This document shows, in pieces, positions 55,869-64,000 of a DNA stretch of 64,000 nucleotides. Every line of letters starts with the position of its first letter. Positions within the stretch are counted from its first letter, which is position 1. This DNA is from Luteimonas sp. J29. Lineage in GTDB: Bacteria > Pseudomonadota > Gammaproteobacteria > Xanthomonadales > Xanthomonadaceae. Under the pieces are notes generated by a model that had not been told where the DNA came from, searched no databases, and saw nothing but the letters and a program-made list of their open reading frames with translations. A program made the position numbers and the translations under genes. The DNA lies in assembly GCF_000472505.1 (NCBI RefSeq), contig NZ_AWZR01000003.1:310001-374000 (forward strand), in the 5' to 3' direction.

Positions 55869-56044
55869 GACGGGCCTGGGGGACGGCCGGGCGGTCTGGT
55901 CCTTCCCGCGACACCCCGACACGAGGCCCAAGGCCAGAGCAGACAACCCGGTAAAGCGGCCAGATTAGCAAACCCGCCGCCCGCAGTCGCCGGGGCGGCG
56001 GTCCCGACGCGCCGGGGCCCGGACGCGTGCCGCGGCAGGCCAGG

Positions 56045-56536
56045 CTAGGCGTCGGGATCGAAGGGGTCGAACCGGGTCGCCGCGCGGATGGTTTCGCCGT
56101 CGAACCCGCGCCGGGCGAGCAGGTCGGCGGCCTTGCGCCGCTGCGCCAGGTCCGCCGGACCGGCTTCGCCGAAGCGGCGGCGCACCAGGTCGCGGGCGAG
56201 CTCGGCCCAGTCGCCCTCGAAGGTCGCCATGGCGGCCTCGATCGCATCGCCGTCCAGGCCGTGGGTGCCGAGTTCGGCCCGGATGTGGCGCGGACCGTAG
56301 CCGCCGGAGGCCCGGCTGCGTACCAGCGACTCGGCGAAGCGCGCATCGTCCTGCCAGCCGGCCTCGGCGAGCTTCGCCACCGCCGCCCTCGCCTCCTCGG
56401 GATCGACGCCCCGGGCGCCGAGTTTGCGGGTCAGCTCCCGGCGGGAGTGCTCGCGCCGGGTCAGCAGGCCGAGCGCCCGCTGCAGCGGGGTCTGCGGCTG
56501 GCGGGGCCGCCGCCGCGCCGGCGCGTGGTCGCTCAC
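56045..56536 (-). CDS. recX: Regulatory protein RecX
   Basis: 163 residues of tandem three-helix repeats: [26 protein letters not shown] at the N-terminus, then [40 protein letters not shown], and a third repeat. RecX binds RecA filaments and limits them. Its start overlaps the stop of the small monooxygenase gene by four bases (ATGA), so it is translated with it. It follows recA in this order of genes, as in Xanthomonas relatives. Confidence 0.93.
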   Translation of the reverse strand: MSDHAPARRRPRQPQTPLQRALGLLTRREHSRRELTRKLGARGVDPEEARAAVAKLAEAGWQDDARFAESLVRSRASGGYGPRHIRAELGTHGLDGDAIEAAMATFEGDWAELARDLVRRRFGEAGPADLAQRRKAADLLARRGFDGETIRAATRFDPFDPDA

Positions 56537-56835
56537 GCCGCCGGGGCGAACCCGTGCCCACCCACGGGACGGGTCTCGACGTACTGGCCGAACGCGGCGA
56601 TCAGCGGCTTGCCGCGGGCGATCGCGTCGCGCACCGCGGGCAGCGCCAGCGAGGCGCGGTGGCGCTCGGCGCTGTCCCAGACCTCGGTGATCCAGACCAC
56701 GTCGGGATTGGCCGGATCCTCTGCGACCACGTAGCTCAGGCAGCCGGGCATCGCGCCCACGTTTTCCAGCAGGATCGCCACCAGTTCGTCGCGACGGCCC
56801 GGCTGGGCCGTGGCGCTTCCGATCAGTCCGTACAT
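56533..56835 (-). CDS. Small ABM-domain monooxygenase-like protein
   Basis: 100 residues with the ferredoxin-like ABM (antibiotic biosynthesis monooxygenase / YgiN-type) fold: [69 protein letters not shown], with the pattern W-I-T-E-V-W that ends the central strand. Family members are small quinol- or heme-type oxygenases and often act as dimers. It is inserted between recA and recX, overlapping recX. A link to SOS or recombination is not established; it may simply share the transcript. Confidence 0.8.
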   Translation of the reverse strand: MYGLIGSATAQPGRRDELVAILLENVGAMPGCLSYVVAEDPANPDVVWITEVWDSAERHRASLALPAVRDAIARGKPLIAAFGQYVETRPVGGHGFAPAA

Positions 56836-57038
56836 GTCACCTCCCTGCCCTCGACGCCCGCATGCGGGGCATCCAGGTCATGATCGCGCCTGCGCCGCCC
56901 GCCCGCACGCGGCGTCGCGGGAGGACGGAACGTCGAAGCCGGCGGGCCTGCGTCAGTCGCAGGCGCAGCGACCCGCCCACGGGCAGGGCAGGTCGCAGGA
57001 GAAGGAGGCCGTCCCTGGCCGCGAAGTCCTGGCGGGCC

Positions 57039-58079
<1,041 letters not shown>

Positions 58080-58239
58080 CGTGCTGGTCCTTGTCATGGT
58101 GTTGTCGGGTTGCGTGCATCCTTGCAGGCGCCCATCGCAAAAGCTGCGACTTGGACGCCACGGTCGATCCTGGGGCCGGCCGGGCCGCGGCGCTGCCGGG
58201 CCGGTGCCGCGGGCGGTGTCGGAAAACCCCGCGCCGGGC

Positions 58240-58881
58240 TCACCGGTTCGGCCTCACCAGGCCGCAGTACAGGCCCTCGATGGCGAAGTCCTGGTCGGGG
58301 AGGACCTCGATCGGGGCGTGGTCGGGATTGCGCGGCAGCAGCCGGATGCGGTCCTTGCCGATCCTGAGCAGCTTGACGGTGATGGCGTCGTCCACCCGCG
58401 CCACCACGATCTGGCCGCTGCGCGCGTCGCGGGTGCGGTGCACGCCGATCAGGTCGCCGTCGAAGATGCCCTCGTCGACCATCGAATCGCCCTTGACCTT
58501 GAGCAGGTAGTCGGGCGCCGGCGAGAACAGCACCCGGTCGAGCACGACGAAGTCGTCCGATCCGATGTCGGCGCCGATCGGCAGCCCCGCCGCCACCTGC
58601 CCCAGCACCGGCAGGCGCAGCGCGTCGTCGTTGCCCGCGGGCAGCTCGAGGGGCCGCTGGGCCGTGGCCACCGGCCGGGTCAGCCGGATGCCGCGGGCCC
58701 GGCCCGGGACGCGCTCGATCGCGCCGGCGGACTCCAGCGCCTCGAGGTGGTACTGGGCGGCGCGCACGCTGCTGAAGCCGAAGGCACGGGCGATCTCGGT
58801 CTGCGATGGCGGCACGCCCTCGGCCTCGATCCGTTCGGCGATCAGCTCGAGGATGGCCTGCTGGGTGTCGGTCAGGTTCAT
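58240..58881 (-). CDS. lexA: SOS repressor LexA
   Basis: 213 residues. N-terminal winged helix-turn-helix (1-70; [26 protein letters not shown]), cleavage site Ala98-Gly99 (QVAAGLP), and a catalytic dyad Ser133 ([10 protein letters not shown]) and Lys170 (AITVKLL), all intact. It represses SOS genes until RecA filaments promote self-cleavage. The perfect 19-bp operator (58884-58902) starts two bases before the ATG and there is no Shine-Dalgarno, so the mRNA is likely leaderless; see the promoter entry. First gene of the lexA-recA-ABM-recX-alaS-csrA run. Confidence 0.97.
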   Translation of the reverse strand: MNLTDTQQAILELIAERIEAEGVPPSQTEIARAFGFSSVRAAQYHLEALESAGAIERVPGRARGIRLTRPVATAQRPLELPAGNDDALRLPVLGQVAAGLPIGADIGSDDFVVLDRVLFSPAPDYLLKVKGDSMVDEGIFDGDLIGVHRTRDARSGQIVVARVDDAITVKLLRIGKDRIRLLPRNPDHAPIEVLPDQDFAIEGLYCGLVRPNR

Positions 58882-58883
58882 GG

Positions 58884-58902
58884 TTAGTAGTAATACTACT
58901 AA
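58884..58902. promoter_or_regulatory. LexA operator (perfect 19-bp palindrome)
   Basis: TTAGTAGTAATACTACTAA is a perfect palindrome about a central A and contains the TTAG-N6-TACTA pattern described for Xanthomonas/Xylella LexA. It begins two bases before the lexA ATG, which is consistent with autorepression. Known lexA-binding-site family knowledge is used here; the sequence itself shows the palindrome. Confidence 0.93.
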
Positions 58903-58918
58903 CCCGATCGCGGCGCAA
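58890..58918 (-). promoter_or_regulatory. lexA promoter overlapping its operator
   Basis: On the minus strand TTGCGC (58918-58913) and TATTAC (58895-58890) are 17 bp apart, and the -10 lies inside the LexA palindrome. Transcription would start about 7-9 bases later, at or next to the ATG at 58881, giving a leaderless mRNA that LexA blocks when bound. Confidence 0.65.
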
Positions 58919-58927
58919 CACCCCGCC

Positions 58928-60613
58928 CTACTTGCGGCGCCCGCTCCGCCAGATCGAGAACAGCACGGACAGTCCGCCCAGGGCCGCGCCCACGAAGCCG
59001 ATGACGCCCAGCAGGCGCAGCCCGCTGCTGCTCACCCCGCCGGCGCTGTTGAGCACGATGGAGGAACCGACGATCAGCGCGGCGGTCACCACGCCCATGG
59101 TCAACCGGCTCACGGCACGATCGACCTGGTCGCCGAACACTTTGAGCGTCTCGACCTCCACCTGCACCCGCATGCGCCCCCGCCGCGCGGCGCGCAGCAG
59201 CCGCTGCAGGTCGCGCGGCGTGTCGCGCAGCAGGTCGAAGGCGTTCATCGCCGCGCGCCTGCCGCGCCGGACCAGCGCCGAGGGCCGGTAGCGCGCCCGC
59301 AGCGCGCGCTCCAGGAACGGGCGCGCCTCGGTGGCCATGTCGAAGTCCGGGTCGAGCCGCCGGCCCATGCCTTCCAGGGTGAGGAAGGTCTTGATCATCA
59401 GCGCCAGGTCCGGCGGCAGGACCAGCGCGTGGTTGCGCAGGATCGCGGCCACGTCGCCGAGCATCGCCCCGATCCGCAGGTCCTTCAGCGGCACCCCGCG
59501 GTACTGGGCGACGAAGCGCTCCACCGACTCCTGCAGCCTGGCCTCGTCGATGTCGGGATTGTCGCCGGCCCAGTCCACGAGCACGTCCGCCACCGACTCC
59601 GCGTCCTGCCCCACCAGCCCGTGCAGCAGGCGCACGATCTGGAACCGGCGCGGCGCGGACACGTGCCCGACCATGCCGAAGTCGATCACTCCGATCGCGC
59701 CCCCGGGCATGTAGAAGATGTTCCCGGGGTGCGGGTCGGCGTGGAAGAAGCCGTCCTCGAGCACCATCTTGAGCACGATCCCGGCGCCGGTGCGGGCCAG
59801 CTGCGCGCGGTCCAGCCCGGCGGCGTCCACCGCGCCCAGGTCGCTGCCGGGGATGCCGACCAGCCGCTCCTGCACGTTGAGCCGCTCGCTGGTCCACTGC
59901 CAGTAGACCTTCGGCACCACGATCCGCGGGTCGCCCTCGAAGCTGCGCGCAACGCGCTCGGCATTGCGGCACTCGGCGGCGAAATCGAGCTCGCGCAGCA
60001 GCGAGGTCGCGAACTGGTGCAGCATCTCCGCCGGATGGAAGCGCGCCAGCTCGGGCATCTGCTTCTCGACGATCACGGCCAGGTGGCGCAGCAGGCGCAG
60101 GTCCGCCTCGACCACCTCGCGGATGCCCGGCCGCCGCACCTTGAGCACCACCTCGGTGCCGTCGTGCAGGCGCGCGGCGTGGGCCTGCGCCAGCGAGGCC
60201 GCCGCCATCGGCACGTGCGCCAGGTCGGCGAACACGGTGTCCGGATCGGCGCCGAGGTCCTCCTCGAGCTGCGGACGGACCAGTTCGAAATCCACCGCCG
60301 GCACCGCGTTCTGCAGCGCCGAGAGCTCCTCGATCCAGCGCGGCGGCAACAGGTCGACGCGGGTGGCGAGCACCTGTCCGAGCTTGACGTAGGTCGGACC
60401 CAGGTCCTGCAGCGCCGCACGCACGCGCGAGGCGGTGTCGAGCTGCAGCAGGCCCTCTTCCACCGCGTGCCAGTGCACCAGCCGCCCGGCCCGTTCCAGC
60501 GCGCCGGCCAGGCCGATGCGGCGGGCCACGTCGCCGAAGCCGTAGCGCACCAGGACCCGGGCGATCTCCTGCAGGCGCCCGAGGTCGCGCACCGTGCCCA
60601 GCGCCTCCCACAT
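58928..60613 (-). CDS. ubiB: UbiB/AarF-type atypical kinase (ubiquinone biosynthesis)
   Basis: 561 residues from ATG 60613. The UbiB kinase-like fold shows YVKLGQVLATR (KxGQ), the A-rich ASLAQAHAA loop, VVLKVRRPG lysine, EDGFFHADPHPGNIF (catalytic loop), and DFGMVGH (DFG-like). Two hydrophobic segments at the C-terminus (about 505-555) anchor it in the inner membrane. UbiB supports extraction of ubiquinone intermediates for COQ-like enzymes. It follows pncC with a 28-bp gap on the same strand. A shorter relative (ADCK/AarF) is an alternative name for the same family. Confidence 0.9.
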   Translation of the reverse strand: MWEALGTVRDLGRLQEIARVLVRYGFGDVARRIGLAGALERAGRLVHWHAVEEGLLQLDTASRVRAALQDLGPTYVKLGQVLATRVDLLPPRWIEELSALQNAVPAVDFELVRPQLEEDLGADPDTVFADLAHVPMAAASLAQAHAARLHDGTEVVLKVRRPGIREVVEADLRLLRHLAVIVEKQMPELARFHPAEMLHQFATSLLRELDFAAECRNAERVARSFEGDPRIVVPKVYWQWTSERLNVQERLVGIPGSDLGAVDAAGLDRAQLARTGAGIVLKMVLEDGFFHADPHPGNIFYMPGGAIGVIDFGMVGHVSAPRRFQIVRLLHGLVGQDAESVADVLVDWAGDNPDIDEARLQESVERFVAQYRGVPLKDLRIGAMLGDVAAILRNHALVLPPDLALMIKTFLTLEGMGRRLDPDFDMATEARPFLERALRARYRPSALVRRGRRAAMNAFDLLRDTPRDLQRLLRAARRGRMRVQVEVETLKVFGDQVDRAVSRLTMGVVTAALIVGSSIVLNSAGGVSSSGLRLLGVIGFVGAALGGLSVLFSIWRSGRRK

Positions 60614-60641
60614 CAGCCTGCGCTCCCGCTCGCCATCGCCG

Positions 60642-61145
60642 CTACTCCAGCACGCGCCCGATGCCCGCAAGCGCGGCGGCCACGGTCTGCCTGCGCACCG
60701 CCTCGCGGTCGCCGGCGAAATGGAATAATCCGGCGCGGGCGTAGTCGCCGCGACGCTTCCAGGCGATCCAGACCGTGCCGACCGGCTTGTCCGGGCTGCC
60801 GCCCCCGGGGCCCGCGATGCCGGTCACCGCCACCGCCACGCTCGCGCCCGAATGCACCAGTGCGCCGGACACCATCTCGATCGCGGTCTCGCGGCTGACC
60901 GCGCCGTGCACCTCCAGCGTGTTGGGATGCACGCCCAGCATCGCCTGCTTGGCCTCGTAGCTGTAGACGGCCATGCCGCAGTCGAACCACTCGGACGACC
61001 CGGCGATGTCGGTCACCACCTTCGAGATCCAGCCGCCGGTGCAACTCTCCGCGGTCACCAGCATGTGCCGGCCGGCGCGCAGCCGTTCCCCCACGTCCAC
61101 CGCGAGACGGTGCAGCGCCTGGTCGTCGGGAACCTGAGTGGCCAT
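60642..61145 (-). CDS. pncC: Nicotinamide-nucleotide amidase (CinA C-terminal family)
   Basis: 167 residues, the PncC-only form. It deamidates NMN to NaMN. Motifs: MLVTAESCTGGWISKVVTDIAGSSEWF (catalytic Ser in S-C-T-G-G), YSYEAKQAMLGV and VAVAVTGIAGPGGGSPDKPVGTVWIAW are complete. Start at ATG 61145; an ATG two codons earlier also fits. Followed by ubiB 28 bp downstream; an intrinsic terminator of the TonB receptor gene lies upstream. Confidence 0.92.
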   Translation of the reverse strand: MATQVPDDQALHRLAVDVGERLRAGRHMLVTAESCTGGWISKVVTDIAGSSEWFDCGMAVYSYEAKQAMLGVHPNTLEVHGAVSRETAIEMVSGALVHSGASVAVAVTGIAGPGGGSPDKPVGTVWIAWKRRGDYARAGLFHFAGDREAVRRQTVAAALAGIGRVLE

Positions 61146-61331
61146 GGGCATCGCCGGGACGGGAGGTTCCATTGTCGCCCAAGATGCCGGCGATGTCGGC
61201 AGGCGGGGACCCGCGGTCCGGCCGGGCCGACCGCTCCCGGGGGATGCCGCATCGCGGTCGTGTCCAGGGCCGCGCGATCGCCCCGATCGCGCCGCGTTCC
61301 GCCGCCCAGGGCGGCCGCACGGGCACGAAAA

Positions 61332-61359
61332 GGCCCGCGCTCCTCGCGGCGCGCGGGCC
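61332..61359 (-). terminator. Rho-independent terminator of the TonB-dependent receptor gene
   Basis: GGCCCGCGC / GCGCGGGCC (9-bp stem, 10-base loop) is followed on the minus strand by TTTT, 22 bp after the receptor stop. Confidence 0.85.
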
Positions 61360-61381
61360 CCGGGTCGGCTGACGGGACGCC

Positions 61382-64000
61382 TCAGTAGCGCAGGCGCAGG
61401 GTCACGCCGTACATCCGCGGCGCGGCGGGGAACGCGTTGAACGTGTTGAAGCTGTTGCCCGGATCCGGGAACAGCGCCTGCAGCGGACCGTCGAAGCCCA
61501 CCTGCACGTACTCGGTGTCGGTGACGTTGGTGCCCCAGAACTCGAGCATCCAGCGCTGGTCGCTGGCGCCGATGCCGAAGCGCGCGTTGACCACCGTGTA
61601 CGACTCCTGGTGCTTCTCGACGTCGAGGTCCGAGCCGGTGTTGTAGTCGCCCATGTACTTGGCGCCGATGTTGAAGCGCCCGACCCACGAGTTGCTGAAG
61701 TCCCATTCGTAGGTCAGTGCCAGCGAGCCCGACCACTCGGGCGCGAACGGCATCGTCGCCCCCGGCAGCTTGTACAGCGCGCCCGAGCTGCTCAGCGGCG
61801 TGCCCTGGACGAAGTCCGGTCCCGGGATGTTGCGGCCGAACCTGGTCTCGGCGTACATCACGCCACCCTGCAGCATCAGGCCCGGCGCGGCCTTCGGCTG
61901 CCACAGGATCTCGGCGTCGACGCCGCTGGAGGTCACCTCCGGGATGGAGCGGACCACGAAGCTCGTGCCCAGGAAGCTGTTGAGCTGGAAGTCCTCGTAC
62001 TCCTGGTGGAACACGGTCGCGTTGAGCAGCAGGGATCCGTCGGCCCAGGTCGTCTTGGCGCCGAGCTCGTAGCTGTCGACGAACTCGCCCGGGAACGAGG
62101 TATCCGCGGTGGTCGGGTTGATCGGCAGCGGGTTGGCCGCGGTCGCGGACTGGGTCCGGTCGAGGTTGAAGCCGCCCGCCTTGTAGCCGCGCGCGTACGA
62201 CAGGTAGGTCATCACGCTGTCGTTCCAGCGGTAGGCGGCCTTGACCGTGCCCGACCACTCCTTTTCCTCCAATTCCTGGTAGGTGTTGCGGCCGTGGTGC
62301 AGCACGTTGGCCCAGGGCAGGCAGCTGTAGGCCACCACCTGGCCGATGAGGGTCTGCTGGGTGGCCGCGGGCAGGCTGGCGAACGGCACCCCGCGCGCAG
62401 TCAGCGCGCCCGCGATCCTGCCGACGGCGGCCGGATCGATGCCCGCGGCGCCGAAGAACGAGGCGCAGCCCGGGCTGCCGTTGGGGTTGCTGTAGCGCCC
62501 CGTCAGCTCCTTGTCTTCCTTCGTGTAGCGCAGGCCCAGGGTCAGGTCGAGCGCGTCGGTGGCGTGCCAGGTGTTGTTGGTGAACAGGGCCACGCTCCTG
62601 GCGTTCTGCGAGTAGTGGTCCAGCGCGCCCAGGCCGGAGAACACGGTGCCGGGCGCGCGCCCGGTCGCGTCGGCCAGGAAGGTCGTGCTCAGCTGCGGCG
62701 GCAGCGCCAGCAACGCGGGGTTGATCAGGCCGAGCAGGCCCATCGACAGGTAGCGCTCGTAGTCCGGGCCGATGCGGTAGGTCTCGGCGCGGTCGAGGTC
62801 CTCGTCCGAGTAGAACAGGCCGAACATCCAGTCCACCCGCTCGCTCGATCCGGTCAGGCGCAGTTCCTGGCTGAAGGTCTTGAAGCCGGTGAACGACTCG
62901 TCCTCGTCCGCGTTGCGGTAGAGGATGTCGGCCGTGCTGAAGTCGTAGTCCAGGCCGTTGATGGTCTGCCAGTCGCGCACCGCGGTGATCGAGGTCAGGG
63001 TGGCGTCGCCGGCCCAGCCGGTCTCCCACTCGACGTGGGCCGACACGCCCTTGTCCTTGATGTCCTGGGTGGTGGCGCGGTTGCTGTAGGCCACGCGCGC
63101 GAACGGGTCGCCGGGCGACGGGAACGACGACACCACCGGGAGGCCCTGGCCGCCGGTGAGCGCATTGATGATCGCCGAGCTGCTCCCGATCACCGTCTGC
63201 ACCGCCGTGCAGCAGTTCTCCTCGCGGCTGGTGTAGTCGGCCGAGAGCAGGATCTCCAGGTTCTCGGTCGGTTCGAACAGCAGCTTGCCGCGCAGGGTGT
63301 GGAAGTTCTGGTCGTAGTCCTCGGCCTCGGCGCGCGGGCCCGCGCCGGTGCGCACGTCCATCCAGCCGTCGCGCTTGCGCTTGGCGGCGTAGATGCTGAA
63401 GGCCGAGCGGTCGCTGAAGGAGTCGTTGTAGGCGCCGGCGACGCCCAGCGCGCCGTAGTTGCCGGCCGTGACCTCGCCCTCGACGCTCTGGGTGTAGCTC
63501 GGGCGGCGGGTGACCACGTTGATCACGCCGGCCGAGGTGTTCTTGCCGAACACGGTGCCCTGCGGGCCCTTGAGCACCTCGATCCGCTCGAGCTGGCCGA
63601 GGTCGCCGAAGCCGACGCTGTTGCGCGGCCGGTACACGCCGTCGATGACCACGCCGACCGAGGACTCCAGGCCGACGTTGTCGCCCACGGTGCCGATGCC
63701 GCGGATGCGCGCGGTGGTGATCGCCTCGTTCTGGGTACTGGTGACGGTCAGGCCGGGCACCAGGATCTGCATGTCCTTGATGTCGCGGACGCTCGCGTCC
63801 TGGAGCAGCTGCTCGTCGAGCACGGCGACCGAGATCGGGACGTCCTGCAGCGCCTCCTCGCGCTTCTGCGCGGTCACCATGAGCGTGGCCAGGGTCTTCG
63901 CCTCCTCGCGCTCCGGCGCGGGGTCTTCCTGGGCGAAGGCGGGTGGCGCCATCGTGGCGATCGCCGCCACCAGTGCGATGGCAAGGGTATTGCGCTGCGG
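61382..64000 (-). CDS. TonB-dependent receptor (partial, N-terminus beyond window)
   Basis: About 872 residues are visible; the signal peptide (NTLAIALVAAIATMAPPAFAQ) starts outside the right edge, so no start codon is given. Plug domain: LATLMVTAQKREEALQDVPISVAVLDEQLL (TonB-box-like), RIRGIGTVGDNVGLESSVGVVIDGVYRPR, ERIEVLKGPQGTVFGKNTSAGVINVVTRRP. A long 22-strand barrel follows and ends in the C-terminal PRMYGVTLRLRY aromatic motif. This branch resembles sphingomonad/xanthomonad receptors of unknown ligand. It has a C-C pair in the region NCCTAVQ. No transport operon is beside it, so the substrate cannot be given. Confidence 0.9.
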   Translation of the reverse strand, partial: PQRNTLAIALVAAIATMAPPAFAQEDPAPEREEAKTLATLMVTAQKREEALQDVPISVAVLDEQLLQDASVRDIKDMQILVPGLTVTSTQNEAITTARIRGIGTVGDNVGLESSVGVVIDGVYRPRNSVGFGDLGQLERIEVLKGPQGTVFGKNTSAGVINVVTRRPSYTQSVEGEVTAGNYGALGVAGAYNDSFSDRSAFSIYAAKRKRDGWMDVRTGAGPRAEAEDYDQNFHTLRGKLLFEPTENLEILLSADYTSREENCCTAVQTVIGSSSAIINALTGGQGLPVVSSFPSPGDPFARVAYSNRATTQDIKDKGVSAHVEWETGWAGDATLTSITAVRDWQTINGLDYDFSTADILYRNADEDESFTGFKTFSQELRLTGSSERVDWMFGLFYSDEDLDRAETYRIGPDYERYLSMGLLGLINPALLALPPQLSTTFLADATGRAPGTVFSGLGALDHYSQNARSVALFTNNTWHATDALDLTLGLRYTKEDKELTGRYSNPNGSPGCASFFGAAGIDPAAVGRIAGALTARGVPFASLPAATQQTLIGQVVAYSCLPWANVLHHGRNTYQELEEKEWSGTVKAAYRWNDSVMTYLSYARGYKAGGFNLDRTQSATAANPLPINPTTADTSFPGEFVDSYELGAKTTWADGSLLLNATVFHQEYEDFQLNSFLGTSFVVRSIPEVTSSGVDAEILWQPKAAPGLMLQGGVMYAETRFGRNIPGPDFVQGTPLSSSGALYKLPGATMPFAPEWSGSLALTYEWDFSNSWVGRFNIGAKYMGDYNTGSDLDVEKHQESYTVVNARFGIGASDQRWMLEFWGTNVTDTEYVQVGFDGPLQALFPDPGNSFNTFNAFPAAPRMYGVTLRLRY

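Overview
The window is about 70% GC DNA from a gammaproteobacterium of the Lysobacter/Xanthomonas group (Xanthomonadales). The evidence is the minus-strand order lexA-recA-recX-alaS-csrA, typical of that order, and a perfect 19-bp palindrome upstream of lexA that fits the Xanthomonas/Xylella LexA box (TTAG-N6-TACTA). No genus can be named from the sequence alone.

Layout. 1-4.7 kb: a partial Tat-exported TIM-barrel sugar isomerase-like gene, an HTH regulator-SulP anion transporter pair, thiD and an alpha/beta hydrolase. 4.7-35 kb: a large exopolysaccharide (EPS) locus of the exosortase-A (XrtA/EpsH) associated type. It has galE, two nucleotide-sugar dehydrogenases, a uronate epimerase, an outer-membrane export lipoprotein, a chain-length protein, a BY-kinase-like ATPase with an abnormal P-loop, a beta-barrel protein, acyl- and acetyltransferases, a flippase, an O-antigen-ligase-like polymerase, a priming sugar transferase and four glycosyltransferases. 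It also has a polysaccharide deacetylase, a PLP decarboxylase, an AMP ligase and an acyl carrier protein. Two paralogous parallel beta-helix proteins lie inside it, one fused through a membrane segment to a deacetylase-like domain. No exosortase and no PEP-CTERM protein is present in the window.

35.2-51.6 kb: a compact minus-strand operon runs phosphopantetheinyl transferase -> hybrid NRPS/PKS/aminotransferase (2,484 aa) -> bimodular NRPS (2,429 aa) -> alpha/beta hydrolase with a Cys nucleophile. The domain order is truncated C-A-PCP-KS-AT-ACP-aminotransferase, then C-A-PCP-C-A-PCP-hydrolase-like. Binding-pocket residues read by eye suggest proline, then malonyl extension and beta-amination, then glycine, glycine. 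Both hydrolase modules look like the two hydrolases that accompany XrtA EPS loci, so the assembly line may belong to the EPS system and make a small beta-amino peptide that decorates or accompanies the polymer. This is the most promising undescribed system in the window.

51.7-61.1 kb: a methyltransferase, tRNA-Arg(ACG), tRNA-Ser(GCT), csrA, alaS, recX, a small monooxygenase, recA, lexA, ubiB and pncC form a housekeeping/SOS block. 61.4-64 kb: a TonB-dependent receptor cut by the right edge.
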